Positions 1 to 11,265 of a stretch of 64,000 nucleotides of DNA are shown here, in pieces. The DNA is taken from the NCBI RefSeq assembly GCF_003369915.1, contig NC_046673.1:8292001-8356000 (forward strand). The letters are read 5' to 3'. The notes below the pieces were generated by a model, which worked only from the letters and a program-made list of their open reading frames with translations, was not told the DNA's origin and searched no databases. This stretch comes from Drosophila miranda. Taxonomy: Eukaryota; Arthropoda; Insecta; Diptera; Drosophilidae. The stretch's first letter is position 1. Every line of letters starts with the position of its first letter. The translations under genes were made by a program, and so were the position numbers.

Positions 1-3000
1 TTGGCTTTGTTAATGCAAATTATAATCTTATTTGTTATATTTTGTAGTGCCTATCTTTATATAGTCTACCAATAATTTTTTTGTAATACATATATGTTAT
101 GTAATATACATATTTGGTTTTTAATTATATTTAAGCTGTTAATTGTAAGTATAGCTATTTTAACTATCTGCTAAAGTGAAACTTATTTTAATCATTAATA
201 AATGCCATTATTGAGTTATTTTCTTGCACTTTGTTTAAATGGGTTTTGTTTTTAATTTTAATTTAATTCTTTACTGGCTTAATGAATAGCTTTGCATTCG
301 GAAAAGGAAAATTGCATATACATGGTATGCGTATGCGTATACGTATGCATAATCTGCGAAAATGTGAATAATCCTCGCCCACCCATTAGGGCAGCCAACA
401 AGTTTTGCTTATGGCCTTGCCACACACAAACACATCTTCACCTCCATGCACGCGACTGTGTGCGTATGCATTAGTGCATCTGTGTGTGTGTGTTTGCGTG
501 TGTGTGTGTTAAATTTAAAAATGTCAAATTGCATACATTTAGGAGCTAATGAAATAAGTTAAGCGACAACAACAACAACTGAGAGCGTTGCCTAGCGCTG
601 AGCACTGAGTTAAGTACCCTTTTCCCCTCCTCTCACCATCTCTCTTTCAGCCTCTCCCACCCAGTTTATCCCTTGCTCTCTGTGTGTACGTATCTGTGTA
701 TGCAGTGCAATTTGAATTAATTTGACTTTTTTATCAACTTTAAGTATGCCAACAGTAGCCCAAAGCTTCTCTCTTTCTCTCACTCTCTCGCTCTCCTTGT
801 TGTTGTGGTACATACATAGTTGTTGTATTTGTTGGTGGCATGCTGTGCGATGCAGTTGCTGCCGCTGCCACTGCCACTGCCACTGCCCCTGGTTGGTGTG
901 TAATCCTGTGGCTTGTGTGAAGCGTTGATGAGATGCCAGTCGAGTTAATCAGGAAAACATACGGGAAGTGGGCGAAAATGAATTCATAAGTAAACTTTCA
1001 GGCAACAGTTTCAAGGTTCCTTTGCGAGGCACGGAGGAGGCTGCTTAAATAATCAAAAACATAACCAATTAGGATTATGCAAAGCCGTATAGCGTTCGGG
1101 GTTGATTTTAGCAGCAGCTCCCAAATGGGAAAATAAATGTTGCCTCGAGATCGAATCACTATCGTATTTGAGCATACGAGTATTCATAGTACCTTAAACC
1201 AATTATAAATCATTTCAGACATTGCTATTGAATTGCTCTTTGCCTGCTAAATTACAAATACTCGACCTACAGTGGAATTTAAAAAACATTTAAAGTACAG
1301 TCTCCACTCGAATAAGTACTTCCTCATTCAGCTTTAATCGGAGCAATTCGATTTTCTTGAAATCATTCTCTGACCCTGCCATGCTGTTACACGTCCATCT
1401 CCATTGCCGCATCTTCCTCCCTCCCGAGTCAGGGCTCGTCTAGCCAACTGTCCATCATCTATCTATCACAGTATCTATTTATCTTTTGTATCTTTTTTAT
1501 CTGCTTAGGTGCCTCATCATTCACACGATGATGATGATGATGATGATGGTACATGCACACTGTTTGTGCGATTGTTCCCGGTTGGTTGCCCCATATCCGG
1601 CACTCACCCACATTTCCACATTTCCACATCCCCACATTCCCACGTTTGTAGTCTTAAGTTTACCAACAGTTCATGGATGGTTTTTCTGCTGTGTTGTTGA
1701 TGGCGTTGATTGCTGGTGACTTTGATTTTCGCAATCTGCTTTCGATCTATTTTATATTTCTTCCAGGTCACTGACATTGCCGCAATACTCCACAACCCGC
1801 GCGTCCACCCCCCATCATTTCTCTTCTTTCCACTTTCATCTCATCGCCTCTGCCCAACTTTTGTCGCCCACACACATGTCCGTCTTCGTCTCAGTCTTGG
1901 TCTGACCACTTCACTTCACATCTCTTTTGATTTTTAATTTTGCTCATTGGCAAAACCTCTAACTCTGGCACTGGTTCTAGTTCTGGCCATGTCGTCGATT
2001 TGTTGATCTCCCATCCCATCATAGACCATTCATGGCTCCCATTGTTGTTTCTGGCTCTATGAAATTTGAAAAAATATCAAAATGTATGTATATATGTGCA
2101 TGCGGGTACTTTTCTACTATTGTTGTGTTTGTTCCTCTCTGGTTTTCACATTTCAGCGCCCGCATTTCTCATATCGAAATGTTTCCAAATTCAGCGGTTG
2201 TACTGGTCTGGTCTCGTCTCGTCCATTCCACCCACTCCTCAAATGCTCAACTCTCTACCAGCACTTCGAAAATTGAAAGAGTGTTGGCAATGATTAATGA
2301 CGTTCCAATTTGAGTATTTGATAGGATAGGTTTTTTGGGTACATATATATAGTTTCTCTAGACAAAAGATATGGAACCGATTCTCTTATGAGTTCTTTGA
2401 TTAATTAAACTGATGGTTATGCTTAGAGTGTTTATATTCAAGATACATAAAGAGATATACTGAAGAGTTTGTTCGAGATTTGGATATAAAAGAGTTTGTT
2501 AGCATTATTTAAAGCAATCACGGTTGTATAGTATAATTTTCATGATACAACAAAGTAAGAAAAAAATGGTTTGGTAAATATAAACATGAAAATTATGTTT
2601 TTTAGATAAATAAAATTATTGGAATATTTGTATGGGATATTTTCTTATTTAATATTCAGAGTTTTAACAATTTACATGTTTTTGTTTTTGGGTTCTCGAA
2701 TTACATAAAATATTGAAAAATTACATACATTTTTGTTATTTACATTTCAACCGGCACTTTTTAGATAAGACCGCATTTCAGCATCCCACTTTTTCGCTTG
2801 ATAACAATTAATGAAAATAACAAAAACAACAAAATGGCAACGAATTTTCTTAATATTCCACATAAATCTAACTTTTTGCCGCCTCGTCCAATCAATCAAG
2901 TGTTTTGGGTATTCAAAATGTGAAAATATAGAAAAAAACTTATATCCCAAATTTTTGTTGGCCCGCTATCCCTTTTTTCTTTCTGTGTGGAGAGCTCGTT

Positions 3001-4100
3001 ATTGTTTGGCCTGATGGATGCCATGACAAGGTTTTCATAACTTTTTGCCCCCAAACACAGACGCGTTTACAGCATGCAAAAACGATGGAAAATATCCTCA
3101 AACCCGTAGCCCGTAACCCGTAAACCGTAACCCGTAACCCGTAACCCTTATATACGAGTATATATCCCGCTTTGACATCGTTCCTCATGAAGAGTGGCAA
3201 ATTCTTCCATTTTTGGCTGAAACTGAAAGAGAAAAAGAAACAGTTGTTGCTGCCGCATTTGGGGAAGCTGCCAATCAGTACAAAACAAAATGTGACCGCG
3301 TAAAAAAATCTCTATGGGGATAGAAGGGAGACATGGATATGGTGTGTGTTTTTGGCATTAATATAAAACGCAATCAAAATCAAATCAAATGAAAATTGTT
3401 CGAGTTGTTTTTGTGTGTGTGTGTGTGTTGATAAGTTCATTACGTTTGCATTGCCTTCGGTTAGTTTTTGCCTCTTTTCGAGATGGGACTTCCACCCTAC
3501 GATGCCATTTCCAGTTGAATGTTTGTCTACCGATATGACCAATAATCAATGGATATCCAACACACACACACTGAGGCAGCGACGCACACAAACAAATGCT
3601 TGGCCGCACATTACAAGCGACTTGGGCCAGCTAGCCACAAATTGAACTAATTTGATGTGTGAACAACAGCGGGTGGCGGGTGGAACGAGGCTATTTAGAT
3701 GGAGGCGGTGGAGGACCGAAGGGCGGAGGCCGGATTTATCTTGACATTGATGAGCAGAGCCAGATTGAAGACATTCCCCACGTACATACATATGTGCGTG
3801 TGGCTGTCGCTTGGAAGCCAAAAGAATCTGTAGCAGCAGTTGAGGGAGGGGGGAGCCCTTACGCGTATGTCCGAATCAATACTCGCCGCCTTTCCTCTCC
3901 CTGTAATTATCTCTGTCCCTCTTCTTATCTGCATCTGTGTTATGATTTTGAGATATATATATACATATTGTATGTATAGCGCATTAATTCAATTTGATGT
4001 GGAGGTGTCGAGCGGTGGAGCGAAATTCGAATACTGAATGCGTCGGTTATTCGTGATACTCATCTAATGCAAGTCGCAGAGAGACAGAATAATTTGCTGG
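1..4100. other. non-coding, microsatellite-rich DNA
   Basis: No open frame in this stretch has the composition, splice signals or recognisable motifs of a gene. It holds (TG)n near 481-510, a CT-rich tract near 765-800, a (GAT)n run at about 1528-1548, (GT)n near 3410-3428, and a heptamer array at 3101-3147 described separately. Overlapping short ORFs around 3546-3980 occur on both strands and look like chance. Confidence 0.6.
3101..3147. repeat. AACCCGT heptamer tandem array
   Basis: About 6.5 copies of a 7-bp unit AACCCGT with single-base variants (AGCCCGT, AAACCGT). The unit resembles a telomere-type repeat in form, but Drosophila has no telomerase repeats, so this is read as a simple satellite seed. 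Confidence 0.85.
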
Positions 4101-4205
4101 CAGAGTCCAAAAATTAAGTGCGAGGGGGATTAATTCTTGCTTGTGCATTGAGCTGTACATTTATTATCTCTCAATCGGAGTAGTTGAGTAAAGAAAGTTA
4201 AGTGT

Positions 4206-4445
4206 ATGCTGATTGATGGTAGTGCAATTGTTGAATGGTTGTTGCAGTGTTTCATGGTTCTGGAGGCTGAAGCTTTCCTGGCGAATATTCCAGGAAAAGC
4301 TGCTTCATTCGCCAGTTTTTGTTGCAGTACTGTTGCTGTTCTCCCAGAATTCCTCCGAGGAAAGATCCGGCCACACTTGGAGCATGGGCACGAGAAGATT
4401 CTATTGGTTATTGAGGCTTTTGCCAAGGGAATTGAACAGATCTAA
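4206..4445 (+). CDS. doubtful 79-aa ORF
   Basis: An ATG-started frame of 79 codons with a moderately protein-like composition (a hydrophobic, Ala/Leu-rich first half and a charged second half ending KGIEQI). A second plus-strand frame (4213-4449) and a minus-strand frame (4130-4426) are open over the same bases, so at most one is real. I recognise no family. Listed only because nothing else explains this unusually open 240-bp stretch. Confidence 0.15.
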   Translation: MLIDGSAIVEWLLQCFMVLEAEAFLANIPGKAASFASFCCSTVAVLPEFLRGKIRPHLEHGHEKILLVIEAFAKGIEQI

Positions 4446-4614
4446 GTAAATCATCCGGAAATCTCGATTCTACGTTTGGACGATAGAAAATTCTGCAGAT
4501 TTCTGTTCGCCTGGTATCGGACAATCTGAAAATCTGAAAATCTAAAAATCTCGGTTTTTAGCACTACCAAATTTAAAGTGGTTGTGGTTTCTGTGATTGG
4601 AATAACATCCTTGA

Positions 4615-5088
4615 TCAGATGAAATCCTCGGTAATGCTCCGATAGGACTCCATCTGGCGGAGGGAAATCAGATACGACTCAATTTGTGGCAAAGCGTAGG
4701 GTACATAAGTCGTCTGTGAAGGAAGATACAACTTAAAATTATATACTGATTCACTTACGCGTCTCGAAGCTGAGCCGCAGCGTTTGTTCGGTGGCGTATG
4801 AATGGAGGGATTGCTGACATTATTTCCCGTGGGCGTAAAACAACACTTCCGCCGTTGATCACTGTTCCCTGCTGTAGCGGACGGGACGCTACATTGTCGA
4901 CTCAGTGACACAGCAGCGGCATTATGGCTATGGCCCGCAGCAGGACAGTCAGTGCCTGCAACAGTCCAGCCCTTGGACCTCCCGAGAGGATGAAGAGCTA
5001 CAGAGGAATCACCTGCGGAGAAGGTACCGACGGCGAACAGACTGAAAAAGCGGAGAAAGACAACGTAGGAGGCAAGGATGAGCGCCAT
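4615..5088 (-). CDS. small secreted protein, two exons (142 aa)
   Basis: The gene reads from ATG at 5088, in a good Kozak context (GCCATGG), to a stop at 4615. Exon 1 is 5088-4759 and exon 2 is 4713-4615. The 45-nt intron 4758-4714 has a GTAAGT donor and a pyrimidine-rich CACAG acceptor. The N-terminus ([20 protein letters not shown]) is a strong signal peptide with a likely cleavage after GTFSA. The mature part is Ser/Thr-rich with five cysteines, including a CC pair, and ends in a Tyr-rich tail ([14 protein letters not shown]). I do not recognise the family; a fast-evolving secreted protein, for example of reproductive tissue, is an inference. The intron length is a multiple of three and contains no stop, so retention would simply add 15 residues. 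Splicing is supported by the splice-site match only. Confidence 0.5.
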   Translation of the reverse strand: MALILASYVVFLRFFSLFAVGTFSAGDSSVALHPLGRSKGWTVAGTDCPAAGHSHNAAAVSLSRQCSVPSATAGNSDQRRKCCFTPTGNNVSNPSIHTPPNKRCGSASRRVSESVYNFKLYLPSQTTYVPYALPQIESYLISLRQMESYRSITEDFI

Positions 5089-5169
5089 GGCAGTGGCCGG
5101 ACGGAAGGGTCGCCTAGGCCAAGGACCTCAGGCACGCAAGAGGATTTCCTGGCGCCCGAAGGGTGAAAG

Positions 5170-6059
5170 AAAGAGTTAAATAAATTAAATTAATAAATAA
5201 TAACTTAATAACTTTACTTGGCGTAGTAAGAGGAGGGATTGTGGGATAGTAGTGGCAGAAAGCGTCTCGGCCAATAGAGCTGGAGGGAGTAAAATAAAAG
5301 AAGAAGAACCAAGGAGAGTCAAGGAGTCAATGGAGAAGATGAATGGGGGGGAGTTGAACAAGGAAAACTTACCCGGTCAAAACAGATGACTTAAAGCATG
5401 ATGCAGGAAGCTCCTGCGAAGCATGTACGTCGTACAAAGTATGTACAGGTAAATAAAGAAAGTATTGTACCAATTGCTGGCGCGATGCACGCGATCGTGG
5501 ATGCAGTATCGATCCGGCAACACCCAAACGGGTAAGACTGCCGGAGGGCGCCCGGTTCAAGACGGACTTACAGTTAGAAAATCACCAGAACGGCGCAGGA
5601 CACGAAAAAGACAAGGTTAAAGCCTCTGGCTGCTTTTCCGGGAAAGTATATATTACATGAAAATTCTTTACTTATACGAGCTGACCCGGGCTGCAATGCA
5701 GCTTCTGGGAAGCAGCCACAGAGTCCGAAAGTGTCAGCACATTCCAGATCAATGGCAAGCGATATCCGATCTATCGGATACACAGTTGGCAGCCGTGCAG
5801 AGGAGGAATCCGATGGCCACAAGGCGCTGAGTCGCCTTTCTGGTGGGAATGCTGCCGACGCCGGGCAGCTTTAAGATTAATTAAAAATGTGAATTCGGTC
5901 TACTGTAACTCATCGGTCCTCACAAACGATCCAGCTCCGTCACCCAACGAATACCCAACAATCCCCTTCGCACCTTGAATACCCTAATGGACAATTATTC
6001 CAATATGAAGTCATGTATGAAATACATTATATGTATGTATATATTAAACAAAATTGACA
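5170..6059. other. region with fragmentary, possibly degenerate minus-strand ORFs
   Basis: No complete gene. On the minus strand, 5822-5574 is open and contains a Cys-rich segment (LECADTFGLCGCFPEA) and a hydrophobic end. One base out of frame, at about 5850-5760, is a signal-peptide-like stretch (LVAIGFLLCTAANC). Splice-like sites (a GTAAGT donor near 5571, a GTAAGT donor near 5370, a CGCAG acceptor near 5418) lie nearby. This could be a decayed secreted-protein gene related in style to the neighbour at 4615-5088, but no consistent model joins the parts. Confidence 0.25.
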
Positions 6060-7335
6060 TCTAAAACATATGCAAAATAGCATACAAAAAGTAAAGGGTA
6101 TGCGAGCACAGGTCCACAAATGCCAGAAACCCTAAAACCAATACATGCAGAATATGATAATGCGTATTAAAATACGGTGGAACCAAGGCAGAAAACGTAA
6201 TCCGCAAAAGTAACCCTGCAGTACGGGCCTTCGATGACTCAGCTGCTGACACGTCGATGACCGCGTCACTACCCCCGATGACATGGTTGATGACCCGCCA
6301 TACGCTGAGCTGTTGACATTAACATGGAGAGGTCCTTGGGCATAGTCGTTGACATTGTCATCGAGCATTGCCGAAAAATCATGCATTTTATAAGTGATGA
6401 TTTTTATCGAAAAGTCCTGCTCGAGCAGGTTTTTTTTTTTTGTTGTATTTTTGGATTGCTCACAAATTGAAATTTCGAGCACACCGCAGATTATAATACG
6501 GATTTACATTATATTTCTTTATTCTTCTTTTAGTCCCGAGCATAAGAGAAGAATAAAGACATACATACGTATGTACATATGTATAATGTGGATGCAACGA
6601 AACATTACAATAATTTGAACACAGTTCTTGCACAAATTTAACTTTATATACAATTGAGATTTTATACATACATATGTATATAATTATTTAAACACTGCAC
6701 TTACCTGATAATAGTAATCAAATCACAGCACTTAACGTCGCTTCGTTTGCGCACGCGCGGAAAAGAAGGAAACAGAAGGGAAAACAAAGTGTTCGATTTG
6801 GCTGGCGTCAACTCCTAGATGACATTGTAGATGACAGTCGTCATCGCTCACAGCTGGTACTGCAGGGAAGAGAAAACCGGAGCCTGTCTGATTGTACATG
6901 TACATATATTCGACTAACACATCCAAAGCGTTACCGGCTGGCTGGCTCAGCTTAGTTCGGCGGTAGCCGAACGTCAGAGCGGAAGACCCTAGGATCTAAT
7001 CCAGAAAGCTCGGTTGCAACATGTTTGGAGTATAACCTGGCACATCTAGTATATACTGCATGGTTAGTGTCTATATGCATTCCACCAATGACCAATATTC
7101 TAGCTGTTTTTATGACGTACCGAACGTTGAATACCTCTTTCTCTCTCTTTCCAGCAACGAATTGCCTTCCGGTTGCTTCCGTGCTCCCTCCGTCTGGGGC
7201 GGATACTGAACGAGAATGAGTGTGAGCGAGAGAGAAATACTAATACGGAATCATTAGATTCCGGCCAGAATCCAGATGTCGGTCTCACTGCTATTCACCA
7301 CTTGATCTTTTCTCAGAAAAATTGAATTTTCTTGT
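6060..7335. other. no supported gene
   Basis: A minus-strand frame at 6132-6482 (116 codons) and some smaller ones are open, but none shows motifs, splice structure or a family I recognise. The motif GATGAC recurs around 6235-6300 and 6810-6845. The stretch looks like unique or old repeat-derived DNA. Confidence 0.4.
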
Positions 7336-7342
7336 TTCAATG

Positions 7343-7570
7343 TGTTTTCTATACCCGGTACTCGAAGAGTATATGGGTATATTAGATTTGTGATAAAATT
7401 GGATGTGTGTAACACCCAAAAGGAAGCGTTTCCGACCCCATAAATAAACAAAATTATGATCAACGTTAATAGAAAAGTCGATAAAGCCATGTCTGTCTGT
7501 CCATCTGTCCCGATGAGCGCCTAGATCTCAGAGACTATAAGAGCTAGAGCAAACAAATTCTGTTTACAGA
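7343..7570 (+). mobile_element. DINE-1/INE-1-type Helentron fragment
   Basis: The segment opens with the imperfect palindrome at 7351-7382 (TATACCCGGTACTCGAAGAG and onward). It continues through the typical GGAAGCGTTTCCGACCCCAT block at about 7421-7441, then the GCCATGTCTGTCTGTCC tract and GATCTCAGAGACTATAAGAG. These blocks in this order are characteristic of the abundant non-autonomous INE-1/DINE-1 family of Drosophila. The left end of the tandem duplication (about 7416) falls inside this element. Confidence 0.8.
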
Positions 7571-7839
7571 CTCCTGTGATATCTCACCGTTTTAAGTATA
7601 TTTCAAAATTTGTTGGGTTAGGTGTCGGAGTGCTCCGATACATTGGCTTAAAATAAAAATAAATATCTCAAAAGAACGTTTTTTATAATTCTTTAGGACT
7701 TTTTTACTACTACTAACGCAAGCTCTCATGTGAAGTACAAAGCATCTGTGGCACAGTGTAATAATTGTCATGTGATACAATTTTTTAAGGAATGTCTGAA
7801 ACAAGAATTTTGTGAGTTCTTTTGGGGCAGTGTATCTCC

Positions 7840-7882
7840 TGGTATGTGTTTGTGTATGTGTATGTGTATGTGTATGTGTGTA
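7840..7882. repeat. (GTATGT)n microsatellite, unit 1 copy
   Basis: Five or so GTATGT/GTGTAT units. On the complementary strand this reads as ACAY repeats. The corresponding microsatellite in unit 2 is the insertion site of the Waldo-like element, so this copy is the empty site. Confidence 0.85.
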
Positions 7883-8112
7883 GCAGCAAAAATGTCCAAG
7901 AAAATGCATTTAAGTAGAACGAAAACTTTCCAGCACAGTTGCGGCGTTCATTTGTATGCATATGTAGTGTTCGTGTATCTGTATTAATGTGTGCGTGGAG
8001 ACAGTGGATCCGTATACATATGCATAGTATGTGTGTAGGTGGTGTGCGTTGATCTCTGTAGGTATATGTGCAATCCTCCACATCTTCAGCGGAACAGATT
8101 TGCTTTAGCAGC

Positions 8113-8803
8113 TTAGTCCGCCTCCTCGCTGCTAGTATCGGGGGGCAAGGGATTGGATGGCCTCATGCGAGCGATACGGACGTGCAGACGACGTTGTGAC
8201 AGTCTGAAGCGCGCACCCTCTCCTAAAGAGTGACGGGAGAGGCGATCGGCAATGTCGGATATTCCCGACTCCTCCTCTGCACTGGCAACGGCAGCGCGAA
8301 TGCTCGACGGTTCGCGATGCTGACGGCGAAAGTGCTGCGAAATGTTGAGCAAGCGGCCGGGTGGGGCCATGGGCACGGCCACGCACAGTGGACAGATGGC
8401 GTCGCTGCGGTCGTCGTTGTGCTGGGCAACCACATGCTTCACAAGTTCGAAGTACGAATGGCCCATGGAGCCGCAAATGGGGCAAGTGAAGCTATCGGCG
8501 TTCAGATAGGGAATTGGCTCCCCGGCAAAGTACAGCTTCTTAGCATTCTCGTCCAGCAGGCACTGCATTGGATGCTCCGACTTGTGCGGCCCATTCACCA
8601 CCTTGGCGTCATAGCAGCTCTGACACAAATCAAAGTCGGCGCACTGCAAGCACTTGAAGCGGCAGCCAGTTATTCCGTTGCCCCAAAGGTCGCAGCCGTC
8701 ACAAGTTGCGCGCGTGTGAGGCTCCATTATGATTCCAGTTGCTTAACCTTGTGGAGAGATGATGAGTCGACAAAAAGAATTACAATTTCTCCAAAGGACT
8801 TAC
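8113..8803 (-). CDS. KCMF1-like ZZ/Di19 zinc-finger protein, copy 1 (204 aa)
   Basis: The coding region is 8727-8113. Residues 9-56 form a ZZ zinc finger (CxxC at 9/12 and 26/29, CxxC at 35/38, then a His pair near 48 and 52). Residues 80-137 form paired Di19/C2H2-type fingers (C82, C85, H98, H103; C112, C115, H132, H137). This order is that of KCMF1, a RING-less ubiquitin ligase known to work with UBR-family proteins. Here the protein stops after a short Arg/Ser-rich acidic-ended tail, so the long C-terminal half of typical KCMF1 (about 380 aa in vertebrates) is missing. A small intron lies in the 5' UTR (8803-8748, GTAAGT donor), so this is not a retrocopy. The tail differs from copy 2 at nine residues while the fingers are identical. 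The domain assignment is confident. Ligase activity is inferred, since KCMF1 chemistry is not fixed by these motifs. Drosophila is known to carry short KCMF1-like paralogues beside the canonical gene. Confidence 0.85.
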
Positions 8804-9529
8804 CTTTTTTCGAGCTCGGATGTTGAAACTTGCAAATTTTACCAGAGAGAAATACGTGGATGACGTTTCCAGGCGTCGATAATAATTGAGAGCAACTCTG
8901 TTCCGATTTAAAATAAATCGAAAAGAGTTGCCAGACTGTTCAAAAGAAGGCGTTAAGCTATAATTTAATTGTAATTAAATTCAAAGCTGATTTTGCAGTA
9001 TTTCAAGCTTTACAATAAAAAACATAAATTTCTTCTTAGGAAAAGACTGTTTTTAATGGTAGGTTTCAAAACGCTTGTTCTTGATCATTTTTACGATTTC
9101 TCTGATTAATTTTTTTTTTTTTTGATTCGAGTTCGTGAATTAACGCTTATATATGAAACAATACAAATCTAATATTTTGTACTTTCCCTGAGGTTTTCAA
9201 GTAAAAATATTGATCAAAACTGCCCCAAAATTTAAAAAAATTTACATTTGAAAGCTTAATAAAGACGTTAAGCTTGAGCTTTGATGACAGATTGGCAGCT
9301 GTATTTATTATCTTTTCAGAATGGAAAAGTTCTTTAAAACTACATATGTGCATAAATGTAGCATACTAATGTTTTATGAAAAAACGATACATTACCTTTA
9401 AAAAATAACAATAAAAATATAATCATTTAAATTCAAATTATAAGTCATTAAACATTTTTAGCCCAAATACTCCACTGGAATCACTATCAAAAAACTCAGC
9501 GGTCAATAAAATTAGCTCGTGCTGGAACG
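8804..9529. other. intergenic DNA of the duplicated unit
   Basis: An AT-rich spacer upstream of the KCMF1-like gene. It is repeated at 27634-28359 with roughly 2 percent differences beyond about 8897 but none before it. No gene, RNA or clear promoter motif was recognised. Confidence 0.6.
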
Positions 9530-10055
9530 CTCATGTATCGATCGCTCCAAGTGCCCAACAAGTGCAACGGATCACTTATAATCTCATCTCGGGCCTTGGA
9601 AAAATGGCTAGCAGACTGGGGCATGCATGTGAATGAGCAAAAGTGCAAACAGACAAACTTGCCCACCGGTGTCTCTCAACAACATCAGCATTCCAACCGA
9701 AGTAGCGTACCTTGGTGTACATTTGCATAGACGGCTCACTTGGTGTAAACACATGGAAGCAAAGAGAAATCTACTGAAACTTAAAGCTAGAATTCCACAT
9801 TGTCCTCGCCACTAAAACTGGAGTACAAAGTACTTTTGTACGGTACAGTTTTCAAAGCAATTTTGACATATGTATGGCTCCGAACTAGGGGAAAGCCTGG
9901 CTGAATCAAAGATAATGAGAACTAGCACTGGGCATCATAGTACATACGGAGTGCAAATCTTCATAAGGACTTAAATGTCGAATTTATTAAGGATGAAATC
10001 GCCAAGGCGAAAGGAAAGTATCTGGTCAAGTTTCAGAGCCATCCTAATATACTTG
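9530..10055 (+). mobile_element. jockey-like non-LTR retrotransposon remnant (3' part of RT ORF)
   Basis: Broken plus-strand frames read as the end of a jockey-clade ORF2: LEKWLADWGMHVNEQKCKQT, then out of frame PTEVAYLGVHLHRRLTWCKH with MEAKRNLLKLKAR, then a KGKYLVKFQSHP-type end. Several frameshifts and stops show that it is dead. It runs directly into a DINE-1 block. Homologous copies are at 18200-18632 and 28360-28886. Confidence 0.75.
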
Positions 10056-10733
10056 CGCCGAGTCAATTGAGCCATGTCTGTCTGTCCGTCTGTCCGTCTG
10101 TCCTTTCGTCCGTCTGTCCGTCCCTATGAGCGCCTACTGCTCTGAGAGTATAAGAGCTAGAGCAGCGACATTTTGTATGGAGACTTCTGTGATATGTCAC
10201 TGTTACAAGTGTATTTCAAAACTATTTCGCCAGGCCCCCTTCCGTCCCCACAATCCACAATTTTGAAGATACGAGAAAACCATAAACGCAGAATCGTAGG
10301 GAATGACAATCTCTTCTAGACTGCAGAATCTGAACTAGATCGTATCATTTTTATAGCCAGAATAAAGAAAACACTTTCATTCGATCTCGCTCTGTCTCTC
10401 TCAAACACACACGTTTCATGGTCGGCTTTGCTATTGCCTAAGAATAAGAAAACCAAGAAACAGAAACAGACGAAGACAGAAAGAGAGACTGAATCGGAAT
10501 TTGACAGCAGCCAGAAAGGAGAGCTATTATAGTTTCGGGGCCAAAGTTTACATACTCGTACCATTCCCTTGTATGATATGCATGAAATGTCTGGTCGATT
10601 TGTATAGCTGATTTACTGATCATAAAATATTGTGTGAATCACAATCGTCTGCTCGTACACCAATTGAAAGCGAAACTGCAAACGCATTCAAAAGCTCCGA
10701 AAAAAGCAAAAACTCTTCACCGGTGCATGTGCA
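9624..10733. repeat. left copy of a 1.1-kb direct duplication flanking the LTR element
   Basis: This stretch recurs at 18200-19310 immediately right of the LTR element, and a third time, uninterrupted, at 28454-29564. The left copy begins at a TGCA and ends at another TGCA (10730-10733) abutting the LTR. Confidence 0.9.
10056..10560 (+). mobile_element. DINE-1-like Helentron block
   Basis: Contains GCCATGTCTGTCTGTCCGTC, then GAGTATAAGAGCTAGAGC, then CCAGGCCCCCTTCCGTCCCC and TTTCATGGTCGGCTTTGCTA. These are landmarks of the DINE-1/ISY-type repeats as found in obscura-group flies. There is no coding capacity. It is repeated at 18633-19137 and 28887-29391. Confidence 0.75.
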
Positions 10734-11265
10734 AATTAAATAACTGCGGTAGCGGATTGTGTTTTTTAAAAAGTTTTTATTTTACTTCTAACTTCACTGA
10801 TATAGATTTAAGTAGAGGGTCACAAAGGATTCCGGGCAAAGGGTTTGCGCGATCTTAATTTTTAGCTCGACTTTGCGGTGTCGCTTCTGGATCAAGACTG
10901 ACTTGAACTTTCTGATCTTTGCATCGTTGATCCCTTTCGGGAATAGTTTTTCTATAAACATTTCAATTGATTTCGCCATCCCGAGTATTGGATTTCGTCA
11001 TCCAAAGAGAGAACTGTAAAATGCCTAAAGTGCAGGATCTGCAGAAAGCCGGGAGTGAGATTGTTTATGAGAAGCCGGGTGTGGGCAAACATTGGTTTTC
11101 CATTTAGGCGAGTGTCAAAGATTGGGATTGCGGTGGGAGCCCTTGCGATTGTACATCTTAGAAATCAATTAGGCGGAGGCCCAAGATTGAAATTGTTTTC
11201 GTTTTGGAAAGCCAAAGATTGTTTACAACTCGTATAAGAGCTCAATAGAATTGGATACGTTAACT
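10734..11265 (-). repeat. 3' LTR of the gypsy-group element
   Basis: About 532 bp, nearly identical to 17669-18199. The element-sense start AGTTAACG abuts the purine tract at 11266-11271; the other end abuts TGCA at 10730-10733. Compared with the other LTR it has a six-T instead of a five-T run near 10761 and four point differences. Confidence 0.9.

Noticed and set aside
6132-6482. 116-codon minus-strand frame
   Set aside because: Homopolymer and low-complexity ends, no motif, no splice partner.
8230-8826. 198-codon plus-strand frame over the KCMF1-like gene (and its twin at 27060-27656)
   Set aside because: It is the antisense shadow of the zinc-finger gene; the minus strand has clear domains and zinc ligands.
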